Origin: Achatina immaculata
Lineage: Eukaryota > Mollusca > Gastropoda > Stylommatophora > Achatinidae
Assembly (NCBI GenBank): GCA_009760885.1
Contig: CM019701.1
Location: forward strand, 40,328,960 to 40,392,959
Reading direction: 5' to 3'
Length of the DNA: 64,000 nucleotides
Shown here: piece by piece, positions 45,680 to 57,640 of the stretch
Layout: each line of letters begins with the position of its first letter
How positions within the stretch are numbered: position 1 is the stretch's first letter
The notes under the pieces: generated by a model
The model's input: only the letters and a program-made list of their open reading frames with translations
Database searches by the model: none
What the model was told of the DNA's origin: nothing
Position numbers and translations under genes: made by a program

Positions 45680-46725
45680 ATCTAAATCTACAAGAACAAA
45701 TATGAGCACTAATACAAGAAATATGGAGAGAATAAAAACTCCAAAGTGAATGGAGAGAATCATTACTGATCCCAGTATTCAAAAAAGATGATAAGAGCAA
45801 GTGTGAAAACTACAGAGGAATATCCTTACTACAAACAAGCTACAAAATACTATCTATTATTCGTTTAAAAAAAGATTAAAAACCATACAGCAAGAACATA
45901 CTATGTATCAAGCAATTTTTAGGAAGAATAGATCAAAAGTAGACCAGATATTTTATCTATGTCAAAGAGCAGAAAAGTACTGGGAATATGGAAAAGAAAT
46001 ACATCATATCTTCATTGACTTCAAAGAAGCTTATGACAGCATAGATAGAAGCAGCTTATGGAAAATTATGAAAGAATTTGAAATACATACCTAATAAATT
46101 AATCAATCTGACCAGAATATGTATGGAGGATGCACATAATATAGTAATATATAAAAGAAAAAAGTCAGAACCCTTCTCTATAAGAACTTGTTTAAAAAAC
46201 AAGGTGATACATTATCTCCATTACTATTCAACCTAGTAAAGGTAATAAGAAAAGTGAAAGAAGAAAGCAGTACAGAAGAACAAGCTAAAATGCTAGGATA
46301 CACTGACAACATTGATCTACTGGGGGGGGGGGGGAACTATTCAAGAAATCATCAATACCTGCATACACCTGAGAGGTGTGGCACAGAGTATATGAAGATG
46401 ACCAGAGGCAGAATGATCCAGATTATATAAATGTTGGAGATATGACGATTAGGAAAGAAGAAACATACAAATATCTATGCACAATCTTCAACAGAAGCAA
46501 CACAGTAAGTGAGGAAATTAAAAGCAGAGTACAGATAAGGAATAAAATATACATCGCCTTGCAGTACCTGTTAGAATCCAAAATCCTGTCCTAATCACCA
46601 AAATAATCTACAAAACTATAATAAGACCAGCCGTCGTGTATGGATCAGAAATGTAGAATACAACAAAGAAAGATAAACAACAATTGCAGATCTTTGAAAA
46701 CAAGATCCTAAGAATAATCTTTGAG
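45680..46725 (+). mobile_element. LINE-G RT region, heavily decayed
   Basis: In shifting frames: LIQEIWREEKLQSEW, DDKSKCENYRGISLLQTSYK, SKVDQIFYLCQRAEKYWEYG, IFIDFKEAYDSIDRSSLWKI, a GDTLSPLLFN piece, KMLGYTDNIDLL (decayed YADD box), RKEETYKYLC and RPAVVYGSE. A G run at 46322-46334 disrupts the active-site region. Confidence 0.85.
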
Positions 46726-48079
46726 CTCTATCTGTGAAGTTTCAGCATGAAGCTGTAGTGTTATTGTTTGTGAATTTGTTAATTTCTGTCCTGTTGTAAT
46801 GAGCATGGATTTTGTTTTACTGGTGTTTATGAGCATTCGAAGAGAGAATGAGTGACTAAATATATAGAGACAATAAGTAATTGTGATAGTAAGTGAGAGG
46901 AACAGAGAAATTGATGAGGAAAATATATAGAAACAAACAAACATGACTTGAGATAGTAAGTATGTGTGTGTCTGTGTATGAGAGAGAGAAGAGTGAGTGA
47001 AGTGAAAGAAAAGGAAAATGTAGAGAGACATTGAATAAGTAAATGTGAGAGAAGGAACAGAGAGTAAGTTAACTTGAAAAGTTAGTGAGTGGATTAAGTA
47101 AGACAACGAGTAGGACAATTTAGTCAGCGAGTCAGTGAGTCTGTCAGTCATGAGTGAATGAGTGAGTGACTGAATGAATGAGTGACTGAATAAGCGAGCG
47201 AGCGTGCGGGTGAGCGAGTGAGTGATTCGATCAGTCAGTGATTGAGTATGTGAGAGGGTGAGCAACAGAAAAATGTGATGTCTGCTTGCAAGAAAACTCT
47301 GACAGGAAACTGCAACAATAACTAGATTCTGTCAGCCTTACAACTTTGCTAAACTTTGGTAGGAAACAATTTTACTGAAACAAACTGAACCCTATCACAA
47401 GCAATATCATATATGTCTTCTGTTTCTGTGAGAGTTTGGGTCTCACAACATAAGGAATGAATTTCTTGTACAGATGTTACATGCTAGATATCGACATCGC
47501 ACGACTTCTTGGCTAACGTGAGATTGCTGTAAAACAAATTTCGCTTTATTGGATAAAAACATTGAATCTTTTGTGCTATTTCCTCGGCAGATTGCAGTCA
47601 GTTCTTTTGTTCTAGTGGGCTTATTTGCATCTTTTCTGGAGAGCGAGCTTGTTTGTGTTTGTAGATATAGGAAAATCTCCCACATCTGTGACCTGTAGCG
47701 ACGATCTGACGAAAGCTCTTTGTTCTGAGCCAAAATTAATAACCTGGATCGACGCACGGAGATAAAAAAAAACAGAAACCAATGCAGTGGGAAAGATTAT
47801 ATGTCACCAAAGAGCAATATTCTCTTGCTCGGTTGTTTCAGAAAAGGTGGGCTGAACAATGCGCTGGGAGGTACATCTTTTGTTCACACTACTGCTGTCA
47901 TTGGCTCTGTCTCTTTCTTTTGTGCAACGCAGGCCCAAAAACAGAAGCAACATCTACAAAGAGACTGTTGTTAGCTCTCTCGGAACACTCTATTTTCCGG
48001 CTCATCACCAAGTAGGTAAGTTTTGATTGCTCTGTTTTTCTATAGCCACATCAAATAGTCTTTCTGCAAGTAACACAGG
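46726..48079. other. Unassigned, with GAGT-type low-complexity sequence
   Basis: 46840-47260 is GAGTGA-rich low complexity. 47440-48015 has weak open frames on both strands with no motif. Confidence 0.45.
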
Positions 48080-48750
48080 GTTCAATCGATCAATCATTTG
48101 CATGTTCCTTGTAGAACTTTGCCTCCCTAAGAGCCCTATGGTAGGCCTCTCGGCTGTAAGCAAGATAGCCTGCTGCTGATGCATACATTTGCAGATCACA
48201 AACGATGTCCTGCAGCCATCTTCCCCTCTTTTTTCCCATTGTGAACCGTTCCAAGACGGTCTTCTCTAGATTATCATGACGTTTAATGTGTCCAAAATAT
48301 TTAAGTTTTCTCTCTTTAATCCTCTTTACTAGCCAATCATCTTCAATATTAAGTTCTTGTAGTATGGATATATTTGTTGTTTTTGTGCCCGTGAAATTTG
48401 AAGAACTCTTCTGTAGCATTTACATTCAAAGGCATTTATGTGTTTCTCAGTTGTTTCGTTAAGTGTCCATATCTTACAGGCATATGTTGCGATGGGAAAG
48501 ATGCATGACCTTAAAAACCTTATTTTTGTAGTTCTGTCTGCTCCTCTCCACAGATTCTTTAGTTTTTTTTACTTTCTGAAGACCGATATATGTCCTCCTT
48601 TTAATTCACTCACTGTATCTCCATTATTATTTAGTAGTGATCGAAGATATTCAAAACTCTCCACTTTGAATTTTTCCTCATTGAAACATATCTCAGCTGC
48701 CTTGTTTGATTTGTCTGTTGTCATCAATTTAGTTTTGTTCGCATTAAGAA
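48080..48750 (-). mobile_element. LINE-A 3' half
   Basis: Tail ATCAATCAT, then minus-strand REAYHRALREAKF, LQELNIEDDWLVKRIKERK, KYFGHIKRHDNLEKTVLE, then SEYLRSLLNNNGD-like and NEDKTKLMTTDK-like sequence up to about 48750. Broken by frameshifts. Confidence 0.9.
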
Positions 48751-48962
48751 AACCCAGGGTTACTTTCCAATATATTACACACAGTGACAGACTTATGTAA
48801 GTTAAGGATTATCATTCTTGAGATTCAACCAAACAACAAGATCCCTGATCTCATTCTTAATGAACAAACATCACGCAGCAGTGATTGTTTCTTGTGTTAT
48901 GTTGATTTACACTTACAGCAGTACTTCTTTAGCAGACTCCACCGCCATGAGGATTATAGAAA

Positions 48963-49175
48963 TCCATACCATGTTAGCTGTGCCTAGCCTTTTAGTAAGG
49001 GTACCAACGGAGAGGTGTGACAGAGCCTTGGTTTTTATATAGCAGTATCTATCTAGATAGATAACTCATTTTATACAAATGTTCCAATTCTCAGATGAGT
49101 TATCTATCTTACATTCTAACATTCAATATACTGCTATAGCAAGACCTAACGCTAGCATGTCAGCTATGGGTCATA
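48963..49175. repeat. Imperfect palindrome of about 210 bp, dispersed repeat copy 3
   Basis: The outer arms (CCATGTTAGCTGTGCCTAG and CTAGCATGTCAGCTATGG) and inner arms (TAGCAGTAT/ATACTGCTA, GATAGATAACTCAT/ATGAGTTATCTATC) pair. The left half matches the 4189 and 24225 repeats in reverse orientation. Foldback or MITE-like; the class is unproven. Confidence 0.6.
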
Positions 49176-49684
49176 AACTCCAGTGTTCTCTCCTCTACGA
49201 TTATGTGCGTTAAATCTCTCCTGCTGGACTCCACAAACCGATATCTACTCCCACCTATTTTCTATATACCGCTGTAGACGAAGTCATGACAATAACCAAT
49301 ATAACTGTATCTTTTGTATTTACCTACGATTAAATTTAAGATTATCCTGATAAGTAACCAAGTCTCATATATGTAACAATAAAAGTGCTGTCTTTCTTTG
49401 TTTCGTATTTCGTATTCCTGCCCATATTATTCACAGGTACAATGAGAACATTAAGACTTTTACAAGTGTTATCTTATTCTTTTACAAGTGTTATCTTATT
49501 CTTTTACAAGAGTTAACTTATACTTCACGTATTTCTGGCCACATTCTTTTTTTGATAATGTGATGAGCTGGAATGATAAGAAACATTTTAGGTTTGATTT
49601 CTTTGTCGCTCATATTTACATACGGCGTAGAACTTCGTGTTCTGAATTAAATAAGGCAGCCAGTATTTCTTCCCCGTCGCAACA
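49176..49684. other. Unassigned non-coding stretch
   Basis: A TTACAAGTGTTATCTTATTC direct repeat near 49460-49505. Otherwise nothing was recognised. Confidence 0.45.
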
Positions 49685-50100
49685 TGTGAGACCTGGACAT
49701 TTAACAAAACAGCTGAGAAGCACATAAATGACTTTGAATGTAAATGCTACAGAAAAGTCCTTCAAATATCATGGACACAAAAAATAATAAATATATCCAT
49801 TCTGTAAGAATTAATATTTAACAATGTTGTGTAGTAAGAAAGATTAAACAGAGAAAAAATAAATATTTTGGACACATTGAACGCCATAATAATTTAGAGA
49901 AGACCGTCTTGGAAGGGTACATAATGGGAAAAAGAAAGAGAGGAAGACCAAGGTGAAGATGGCTGCAAGACATCATTGATGATCTGCAAATGGACGCATC
50001 AGCAGCGAGGCATCTTGTTTACAACCGAGAGGCATACAGGAGAGCTGTTAGGGAGGCAAAGTTCTGCAAGGGGCAAGTAAATGACTAACTGAGTGACTAA
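49685..50100 (+). mobile_element. LINE-A C-terminal fragment
   Basis: Starts at TGTGAGACCTGGACATTTAA (CETWTFNKTAEKH), then FECKCYRKVLQIS, FGHIERHNNLEKTVLEGYIM, KRKRGRPR and NREAYRRAVREAKF. The tail is TGACTAACTGAGTGAC. Stops interrupt it. Confidence 0.9.
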
Positions 50101-50278
50101 TGAACCAGTATTTCTGTAGTAATCTGCTTTATACGCACAGAGTTACACATACTTTTCTTTTATACTAAGTTTTTTCCACATTTTAAAGATGGATGTTAAC
50201 ATATATTTTATTAATAAAATTATCATTATGTTCGTGCTGTTTAATAAGGGGCTGGCTGGTTCAGGAGTGAAAGAGTTA

Positions 50279-50333
50279 ACTGCTGCTGCTACTACTGTTA
50301 CTAATACTACTACTAGCTAGTAATACTGCAACT
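50279..50333. repeat. (ACT)n microsatellite, left remnant
   Basis: CTGCTGCTACTACTGTTACT and similar units. Same motif and phase type as 52724-53432 on the other side of the LINE-A insertion. Confidence 0.85.
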
Positions 50334-50334
50334 C

Positions 50335-51917
50335 ATTCATTCATTCATTTGCATGTCCCCTTTGGAACATTGCCTCCATAACAGCTCTCCTGTAGGCCTC
50401 TCGGTTGTAAGCAAGATGCCCTGCTGCTGATTCATCCATTTGCAGATCATCAACGATGTCTTGCAGCCATCTACGCCTTGGTCTTCCTCTCTTTCTTTTT
50501 CCCATTATATACCCTTCCAAGACTAGATTATCATGACTTTTAAGGTGTCCAAATTATTTAAGTTTTCTCTCTTTAATCCTCTTTACTAGCCAGCCTTCTT
50601 CAGTATTAGTTTCTTGTGGTATGGATATATTTGTTCTTTGTTGTTTCCATGATATTTGAAGAAATATTCTGTAGCATATACATTCAAAGGCATTTATGTG
50701 TTTCTCAGCTATTTTGTTAAGTGTTCAAGTCTCACAGGCAAATGTTGCGATGGGAAATATGCACGCCCTTAAATATCCTATTTTTGTGGTTCTGTCTGCT
50801 CCTCTCCACAAATTCTTTAGTTGTTTTACTTTATGAAGAGCGTTAGATGTCCTCCTTTTAATTTCCCTCATTGAATCTCCATTATTAGTTAGTAGTGATC
50901 CAAGATATTCAAAACTCTCCACTTCTTCTAGTTTTTCCTCATTGATACATATTTCAGCTGCCTTGTTTGTTTTGTCAGTTGTCATCAATTTAGTTTTCAT
51001 TGCTTTAAAATAGAGGTTTTGTTCTTCGTTGTTCTTACGGACTGACATAATTAGTTTTTCCATTCCTTTTTGTGTTGTGGACAGTAATACTGTGTCATCA
51101 GCATATCTAATCTCTGGTATTTCATAAACTCCAATTGTTATGGCATCGTAATATTCTTTGTCTACATCTTCTCTAACATTCCTCATTATATTTTCAGTAT
51201 ACAAGTTAAATAAGTAAGGTGACAATATGCACCCCTGTGTTGTTGTTTCACCATTTATTCTTACTGCTGCTTGTTGGTCTAGATACACCAGTGATGCTAA
51301 CTGTATTAAATGCGTTGGAAATCACATTTACTCCATTATTTCCCAAAGTTTCTGGTGTTGTACACAATCAAATGCCTTTGAGTAGTCTATAAAGGATAAA
51401 TATAGATTCACATTAAACTCTCTGCATTTCTCTATTATTAATCTTTTATTGAATATATGATCTCTTGATCCTCTTCCTTGCCTGAAATCAGCTTGGACCA
51501 TATTGACTTCTTCTTCTGTTTTCTTTCGAAGTCTACCCATTATGATTTTTAACAGAATTTTACTGGCATAACTAATCAGGGCAACAGTTCTGTAGTTGGT
51601 GCATAATTTCAGGTTACCCTTTTTTGGCAGTAGTATGAATACAGTTCTTTTCCATTCTTTTGGCCAATACCAGAATGCCATATCTTTTTACACAATGCAT
51701 GATAGATTGCTGCACATTCCTTTCCTCCAGCTTTAATAAGTTCAGATGTTATCTCATCACATCTTGGTGTTTACCATTTTTCAGATTCTTTATTGCCCAT
51801 AAAATTTCTTCTATTGTCGGTTCAGGTTCTTTCTCCTCCAATAATAATTCACACTGTAGATTTCTGCTTTCACAGTCGGATGTTTCATACATTCCTCTGC
51901 AATATTCCTTCCACCTA
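50335..51917 (-). mobile_element. LINE-A 3' segment (RT to tail) of an inverted-5' insertion
   Basis: A (TTCA)n tail at 50336-50350. Minus-strand coding then runs backward through the C-terminus, NLYTENIMRNVREDVDKEYY, IRYADDTVLLSTTQK (intact YADD), AVRINGETT, FNVNLYLSFIDYSKAFDCVQ, FRQGRGSRDHIFNKR and LPKKGNLKLCTNYRTVALIS to KEYCRGMYETSDCES-like sequence at 51917. Frameshifts at several places, and the GVRQGC box is damaged. Confidence 0.93.
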
Positions 51918-51918
51918 A

Positions 51919-52719
51919 TGATGGACAATCTAATAGCGTTTTGCGTGGAAAATCAGCTAATGATTGCTAACACACTTTTTAAACAACATACAAGTAGACT
52001 TTTACACAGGGACATCACCTGATGGGAAAACCAAGAATCAAATAGATTACATTTTAGTGCAAAGAAGGTGGAGATCAAGTATAACATCAGCAAAAACTTT
52101 ACCAGGTGCTGATTGTGACACGAACCATGAGCTATTAATAGCAGACATGAAGATAAAGATAAAAAAGACAGTTACAGGATCAAGACCACTCTGCTTTGAT
52201 CTTACAGAAATACCAGAACACTACGGTATAGAAGTGAAGAACCGTTTTGAAATCCTGATGGCTGTACAGGAGGAGATGACACCAGATGAATTGGCTACTC
52301 AGGCCAAAGATATCTTAATAACAACAACTAAAGACATGGTTCCAGTAAAGAAAACACGAAAGAATGGATGGATTACAGAAGGCACACTAGAACAAGTAGA
52401 GAAATGAAGACCCAATGGAAAGTGACAAACAACAACAAAGAGGAATATAAATCTTTAACAAAAGAAGTACGAAGAAACATAAGAAAAGACAAAAAACAAT
52501 ACATACAATATTGTTGTGAAAGAATAGAAGAACATCGGAAGTCTGGAAGAGATAGTGAAATGTTTAAAAAAATGAAAACATTGACGAAAAATGTCACACC
52601 TAAGCTAAATGTAATTTGTGATGAGATGGGGAATACCTTGACAGAGACATACGAAATTCTAGAAAGATGGAAGGAATATTGCAGAGGAATGTATGACTGT
52701 GAAAGCAGAAATCTACAGT
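51919..52719 (+). mobile_element. LINE-A inverted 5' segment (endonuclease and linker)
   Basis: Plus strand: DNLIAFCVENQLMIANTLFK, KTKNQIDYILVQRRWRSSIT, PGADCDTNHELLIADMKIKI, then TRKNGWITEGTLEQVEK, a frameshift, and LTETYEILERWKEYCRGMYD, CESRNLQ. This is the part of LINE-A immediately 5' of the neighbouring minus-strand segment, with an overlap of about 55 bp. Confidence 0.92.
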
Positions 52720-52723
52720 AGAA

Positions 52724-52769
<46 letters not shown>

Positions 52770-53432
52770 GCTACTACTACTACTACTACTACTACTACTG
52801 CTACTACTACTACTACTAATACTACTACTACTATTACTGCTACTACTACTACTACTACTGCTACTACTACTACTACTACTACTGCTACTACTACTACTAC
52901 TACTGCTACTACTACTACTACTACTGCAACTACTACTACTACTACTGCTTCTACTACTGCTACTACTACTACTGCTACTACTATGACTACTACTACTACT
53001 GGTACTACTGCTACTGCTACTACTACTACTACTACTGCTACTACTGCTACTACTACTACTACTACTACTACTGCTGCTACTACTACTACTACTACTGCTA
53101 CTACTGCTACTACTACTGCTGTTACTACTACTGCTACTACTACTACTGGTACTACTGCTACTACTGCTACTACTACTGCTACTACTGCTACTGCTACTAC
53201 TGCTACTACTACTGTTACTACTGCTACTGCTACTACTGCTACTACTACTGCTACTACTGCTACTACTACTACTACTACTACTGCTGCCGCTACTACTACT
53301 ACTACTACTGCTATTACTGCTACTACTACTACTGCTACTACTACTACTGCTACTACTACTACTACTACTACTACTACTATTACTACTACTACTGCTACTA
53401 CTACTACTGCTACTACTACTACTACTACTACT
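52724..53432. repeat. (ACT)n microsatellite, 0.7 kb
   Basis: Imperfect ACT/TAC units with interspersed GCT and GGT. The poly-Leu and poly-Thr frames are artefacts. It directly abuts the inverted LINE-A segment. Confidence 0.96.
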
Positions 53433-54165
53433 CCCCCCCTTAACCCGTAAAATTGTTCAGGTCATCCCCGTAGCACTTAAGATAAGTTAGCGGGTGTTTC
53501 TCTCTCCGTTCTGCTCTTATAACTAAGAATTAATTTAGTACAACCTAAAGGTCTCTATATAATGGAAGAGCTATGCACCATTACCTTTACTCAGAGAAGA
53601 CGGCTCGACGTCGACTCGATTATTCCACTTTCCTGTTTTAGTCAAATGAAATATCGACATTATCTTTTACTTTCATCCCCAGCTGATCAGTTATAATCTG
53701 ATGCGTGTGACCTTTAAGACTGATAAGTATTAAACTGCACAATAAAAAAAGGTGCATTCTTAGATTGTTCAGATTCGGTAGCCTCTGAACAGAAATAACT
53801 TTCTCTTGTAAGAAAAGCGGACACAAACTGTGCCCAGACAGATATAGGTAACCTGTCTTTTCCTTTCCTATTTTATTCTGAATTTTCCTTCATCAATCCA
53901 TCCATATATTGTTTTCTTACTTGTATTATCTGAGCCAACCGGATAACTTTTCTTTAGGCCATAGTCATCGGATGCGAGCAGGCTGGGACCGTGTCAGGCA
54001 TGACGCTATGTTGTTTATCATCTGGTACATTGCCATGGTCCTTTTCTCTCATTTCTCAGACAATCACCTGCGTCCACTATGTGCTTACCCACATCAATGT
54101 GATCGCATTCTGTGTCGGTCTTTCAAAATATCTTCATCTATTTTGTGATACTTTTCATACACGTG
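53433..54165. other. Unassigned non-coding stretch
   Basis: No supported exon or repeat. Confidence 0.45.
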
Positions 54166-56384
54166 TAAAATGGGAAACAGTGAAAGCACGATACAAGCTA
54201 AGACACGGAAGAATGACAATAATACCGTGTTATGCACCCACGAATGATGCAGACAATGAAGTGAAAGACGATTTCTATCACTAATTACGATAAATCATTT
54301 AAAAAGTCCCTAAACACGACATCCTAATTGCTATGGGGAACTTCAACGCTAAGGTAGGGAAAGATAACACCGACGTTGAAAAAGTAACGAGGAAAGAAGG
54401 AACTGACATGGTAAATCACAACTGAGAAAGATTAATTGAAATATGTCTAACACAAGGCATGGTCAATGGAGGCACAATATTTCCATACAAAGGGATACAT
54501 AAAAAAATATGGATATCTCCAGATGATAGAACTAGAAACAGATAGATCATTTGTGTATTAGAAAGCAATACAGAACATTTTTGATGGATGTGAGAGCATA
54601 TAAGGGTGCAGATGTCAAAAGTGATCACAATCTTTGTATGGGGAAAATAAAACTAAAACTGAAAAGCCAACACAAGAAATCAATACACAGAAGATAAACA
54701 GCCACACCCTACAAGAAGAGAATACTAACAGTAATTTCAATCAGGAACTTTCCAATCATTCCAAAACACCCAGTGAAGTAGAGGAGTTAGGTATAGATGA
54801 ATTATGGAGCCATAATCACAGCAGCAAAAGCAAGTGCTGGACTGAAAAGACCAAATAAAAAAGCATGGATATCAGAAAACTCATGGAAGTACATAATGAA
54901 AAACAAGCAGCCAAATTAGACATGTTGAATGTAAAGACAGATCTTGGAAAAGATCTGGCGAAAACAACACATAAAGAAATAGACAAGAAAGTAAAAAGTT
55001 CAGCTAGAAGGGATAAAAGAGATTACATAGACAATATGGCAGCACAAACAGGAGACAGCAAAACTTTATATAACATACAAAAGAGGCTAACAGGTACTAT
55101 TACATCTAAAGAAAGACCAATCCTTAGCAAAACTGGAACCCTATTAACATCAAGTAAAGACCAAAAACAAAGACGGGCTGAACACTTCCAAGAAATACTT
55201 AATCGACCACACCCAAAAGAATTGTTAAACCTTGAAACCGACTTACCAGCCCCACAACTAAATGTCAATCTAGATAAAATTACATTGCATGAAATTAAAC
55301 AGCAGTGAATTTAATGGCTAACAACAAAGCTGCAGGTGAAGATGAAATAACACCCGAAATGTTAAAAGCTGTCAATAGTGACACAATGAGACAACTACAG
55401 AGAATGTTTAACAAGATTTGGAAAGAAGAAAAGGTCCCTTCTAAATGGAAAAAAGGAATCATTGTTAAAATACCTATAAAAAAGGCAACCTTAGTGACTG
55501 TAGCAACTAGAGAGGAGTAACCTTAGTATCAGATGTGTCAAAAGTATTTTGCAAGGTCATTCTGAATAGATATAGTGGATACTGCAATGAGAGAAGAACA
55601 AGCAGGATTTCGAAAAGGGAGAAGCTGTCTCGACCAGATCTTTACTCTAAGAATAATACTTGAAGAACATATTGAAAAGCAGAAACCATTAATACCGAAC
55701 TTCATAGATTTTAAAAAGGCATTTGATAGCATACACAGGGATTTATTGTGGAGAATTTTAAGTCTGTATGGAATACCATCTAAAATTGTCAACATCATTA
55801 AGGACTTCTACAATGGATATGGTTGTGCAGTCAAAACAGAAGAAGGGATGAGCGAATGGTTCCAGATTGAAACAGGCATGAAACAAGGATGTATACTGTC
55901 TCCTTTGCTTTTTGAAATTGCAATAGACTTCATAATGAAAAATACTCACAGGTAATAGAAGTATTGATTGGGTAAATGGAACCCAACTGGAAGATCTTGA
56001 TTTTGCTGATGACATAACTCTTATCAGTAACAATGTGAAGTCTATGCAAGAAAAAAAACAGATAGTCTGTCTTCACTGGCTAGCAAAATAGGACTTGAAA
56101 TTAACCAGGACAAAACAAAAATAATGAAAATTCCCCTTAATCAAAATGGAAAAATACACGTAGAAAGGACAGATGTTGAAGAAGTCAATCAATTTGTATA
56201 CCTTGGCTGCTACATAGATCAGGATGATGACACCAGAAAGGATGTTAAAATCAGAACTGCAAAAGCAGCGCCCATCTTCGAGAATCTTCAGAACATATGA
56301 CATTCAAAAATTATAAGCACAAAAACCAAGTTCAGACTATTCAATTCAAATGTAATGTCCACACTCATTTATGCATGCGAAAGC
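54166..56384 (+). mobile_element. LINE-C, longest copy, truncated at both ends
   Basis: Endonuclease: RYKLRHGRMTIIPCYAPTND, GNFNAKVGKD (Asp to Asn change in the usual GDFNAKVG), GGTIFPYKGIHKKIWISPDD, VKSDHNLCMGKI. Linker: [137 protein letters not shown]. It ends at LIYACES near 56384, where it is fused to a LINE-A fragment at an AGCT overlap. It is broken by multiple frameshifts and stops. Confidence 0.92.
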
Positions 56385-57640
56385 TCTCCTGTAGGCCTCT
56401 CGGTTATAAGTAAGATGCCCCCTGCTGCTGATGCATCCATTTGCAGATTGTGAACGATATCTTGCAGCCATCTTCGCCTTGATCTTCCTCTCTTTTTCCC
56501 AATATGTACCCTTCCATGGCGGTCTTCTCTAAATTACTAGCACCATAACGTTTAATGTGTCGAAAATATTTAAGTTTTCTCCATTTAATCTTCCTACCTA
56601 ACCAGCCTTCTTCAATATTAAGTTATTGTAGTATGGATATATTTGTTCATTTTGTGTCCACTACATTTGAAGGACTTTTCTGTAGTATTTACATTCAAAA
56701 GCATTTATCTGTTATCAGCTTTTGTTAAATGTCCATGTCTCACAGTCATGTGTTGCGATGGGAAAGATGCATGCCCTTAAAAATCTTATTTTTGTATTTC
56801 TGTCTGTTCTTCTCTACAGATTCTTTAGTTCTTTTACCTTTTTGGAGGAACACTATTTTTATATAAATATAAAACTACGAGGCTTTGGTACGGTAAAGTA
56901 AGAGAACACATTTTGTAGGATTATACCTAAAAAAAAAATCGTAGACAAAGCACTTTAGTGAGACGTTTCTTCTCGGGTGTCACGATCCCTCATGCCTACT
57001 GAGCGGTTACTAAAGACTATGTCAACAAAACACCTTTTTTGGGGGGTGCTAGTTGGCTAAGTCTATAGTACGCTGTTCTCTCGTGGCTAGACGGCTGCTC
57101 GTCCTACCGGAGTCCGTGTTCGAATCCCAGGTAATTCTCTTGTGATTTCTCTTTCTCTCACATCTCACTAAAGTGCTTTGTCTACGAATAAGTATTCGTT
57201 CGTTTGTTATTGTTGCTCAAGTATAAACCAGACATGACAGGAGACCATATGTGTATGTTTATGTAAAAAAGTTGATACCTGCTAGAGAGACTGAATCTAA
57301 GCTACGGAATTTCTGTGTCACGACCTATTTACCTTTTTCGAGAGCGAAGGGCGTTCTCCTTTTAATTCCCCTCATTGTATCTTCATTATTATTTAGTAGT
57401 GATCCAAGATTTTAAAAACTCTCTACCTCTTCTATTTTTCCTCAATGATATATATGTCAGCTGCCTTATTTGTCTTGTCAGTTGTCATTAATGTAATTTT
57501 CTTCGCATAACGATAAAGGTTTTGCTCTTCACTATTCTTACAGACTGACATAATTAGTTTTTCTATTCCTTTTTGTCTTGTGGATAGTAATACTGTGTCA
57601 TCAGCATCTTAGATATGCTAGATATGCTGATGATACAGAT
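56385..57640 (-). mobile_element. LINE-A fragment, interrupted, with a small inverted 5' end
   Basis: Minus-strand LINE-A C-terminus at 56385-56843, resuming at 57328 and running to about 57604 (TVLLSTRQKGI-like, IMLMTQY region). It then turns into about 30 bp of plus-strand sequence (RYADDT) at 57608-57637. The tail is missing because it is fused to LINE-C. The interruption is the element at 56844-57327. Confidence 0.88.
56844..57327. mobile_element. 484-bp compound insertion: tRNA-like core within 25-bp inverted repeats
   Basis: TTTACCTTTTT lies at 56833-56843 and 57328-57338, an 11-bp target duplication inside LINE-A. Inside, 56939-56963 and 57163-57187 are perfect 25-bp inverted repeats (core AGACAAAGCACTTTAGTGAG). 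Between them, 57043-57132 has a tRNA-like sequence (TGCTAGTTGGCTAAG ... GTGTTCGAATCCC). No ORF. It could be a SINE with a foldback, or a MITE that picked up a SINE head. Confidence 0.75.

Noticed and set aside
46322..46334. G run as a programmed frameshift site in LINE-G
   Set aside because: The element is decayed with many stops. A homopolymer mutation or sequencing artefact is more likely.
52693..53450. Poly-Leu and poly-Thr reading frames
   Set aside because: Pure (ACT)n microsatellite translation.
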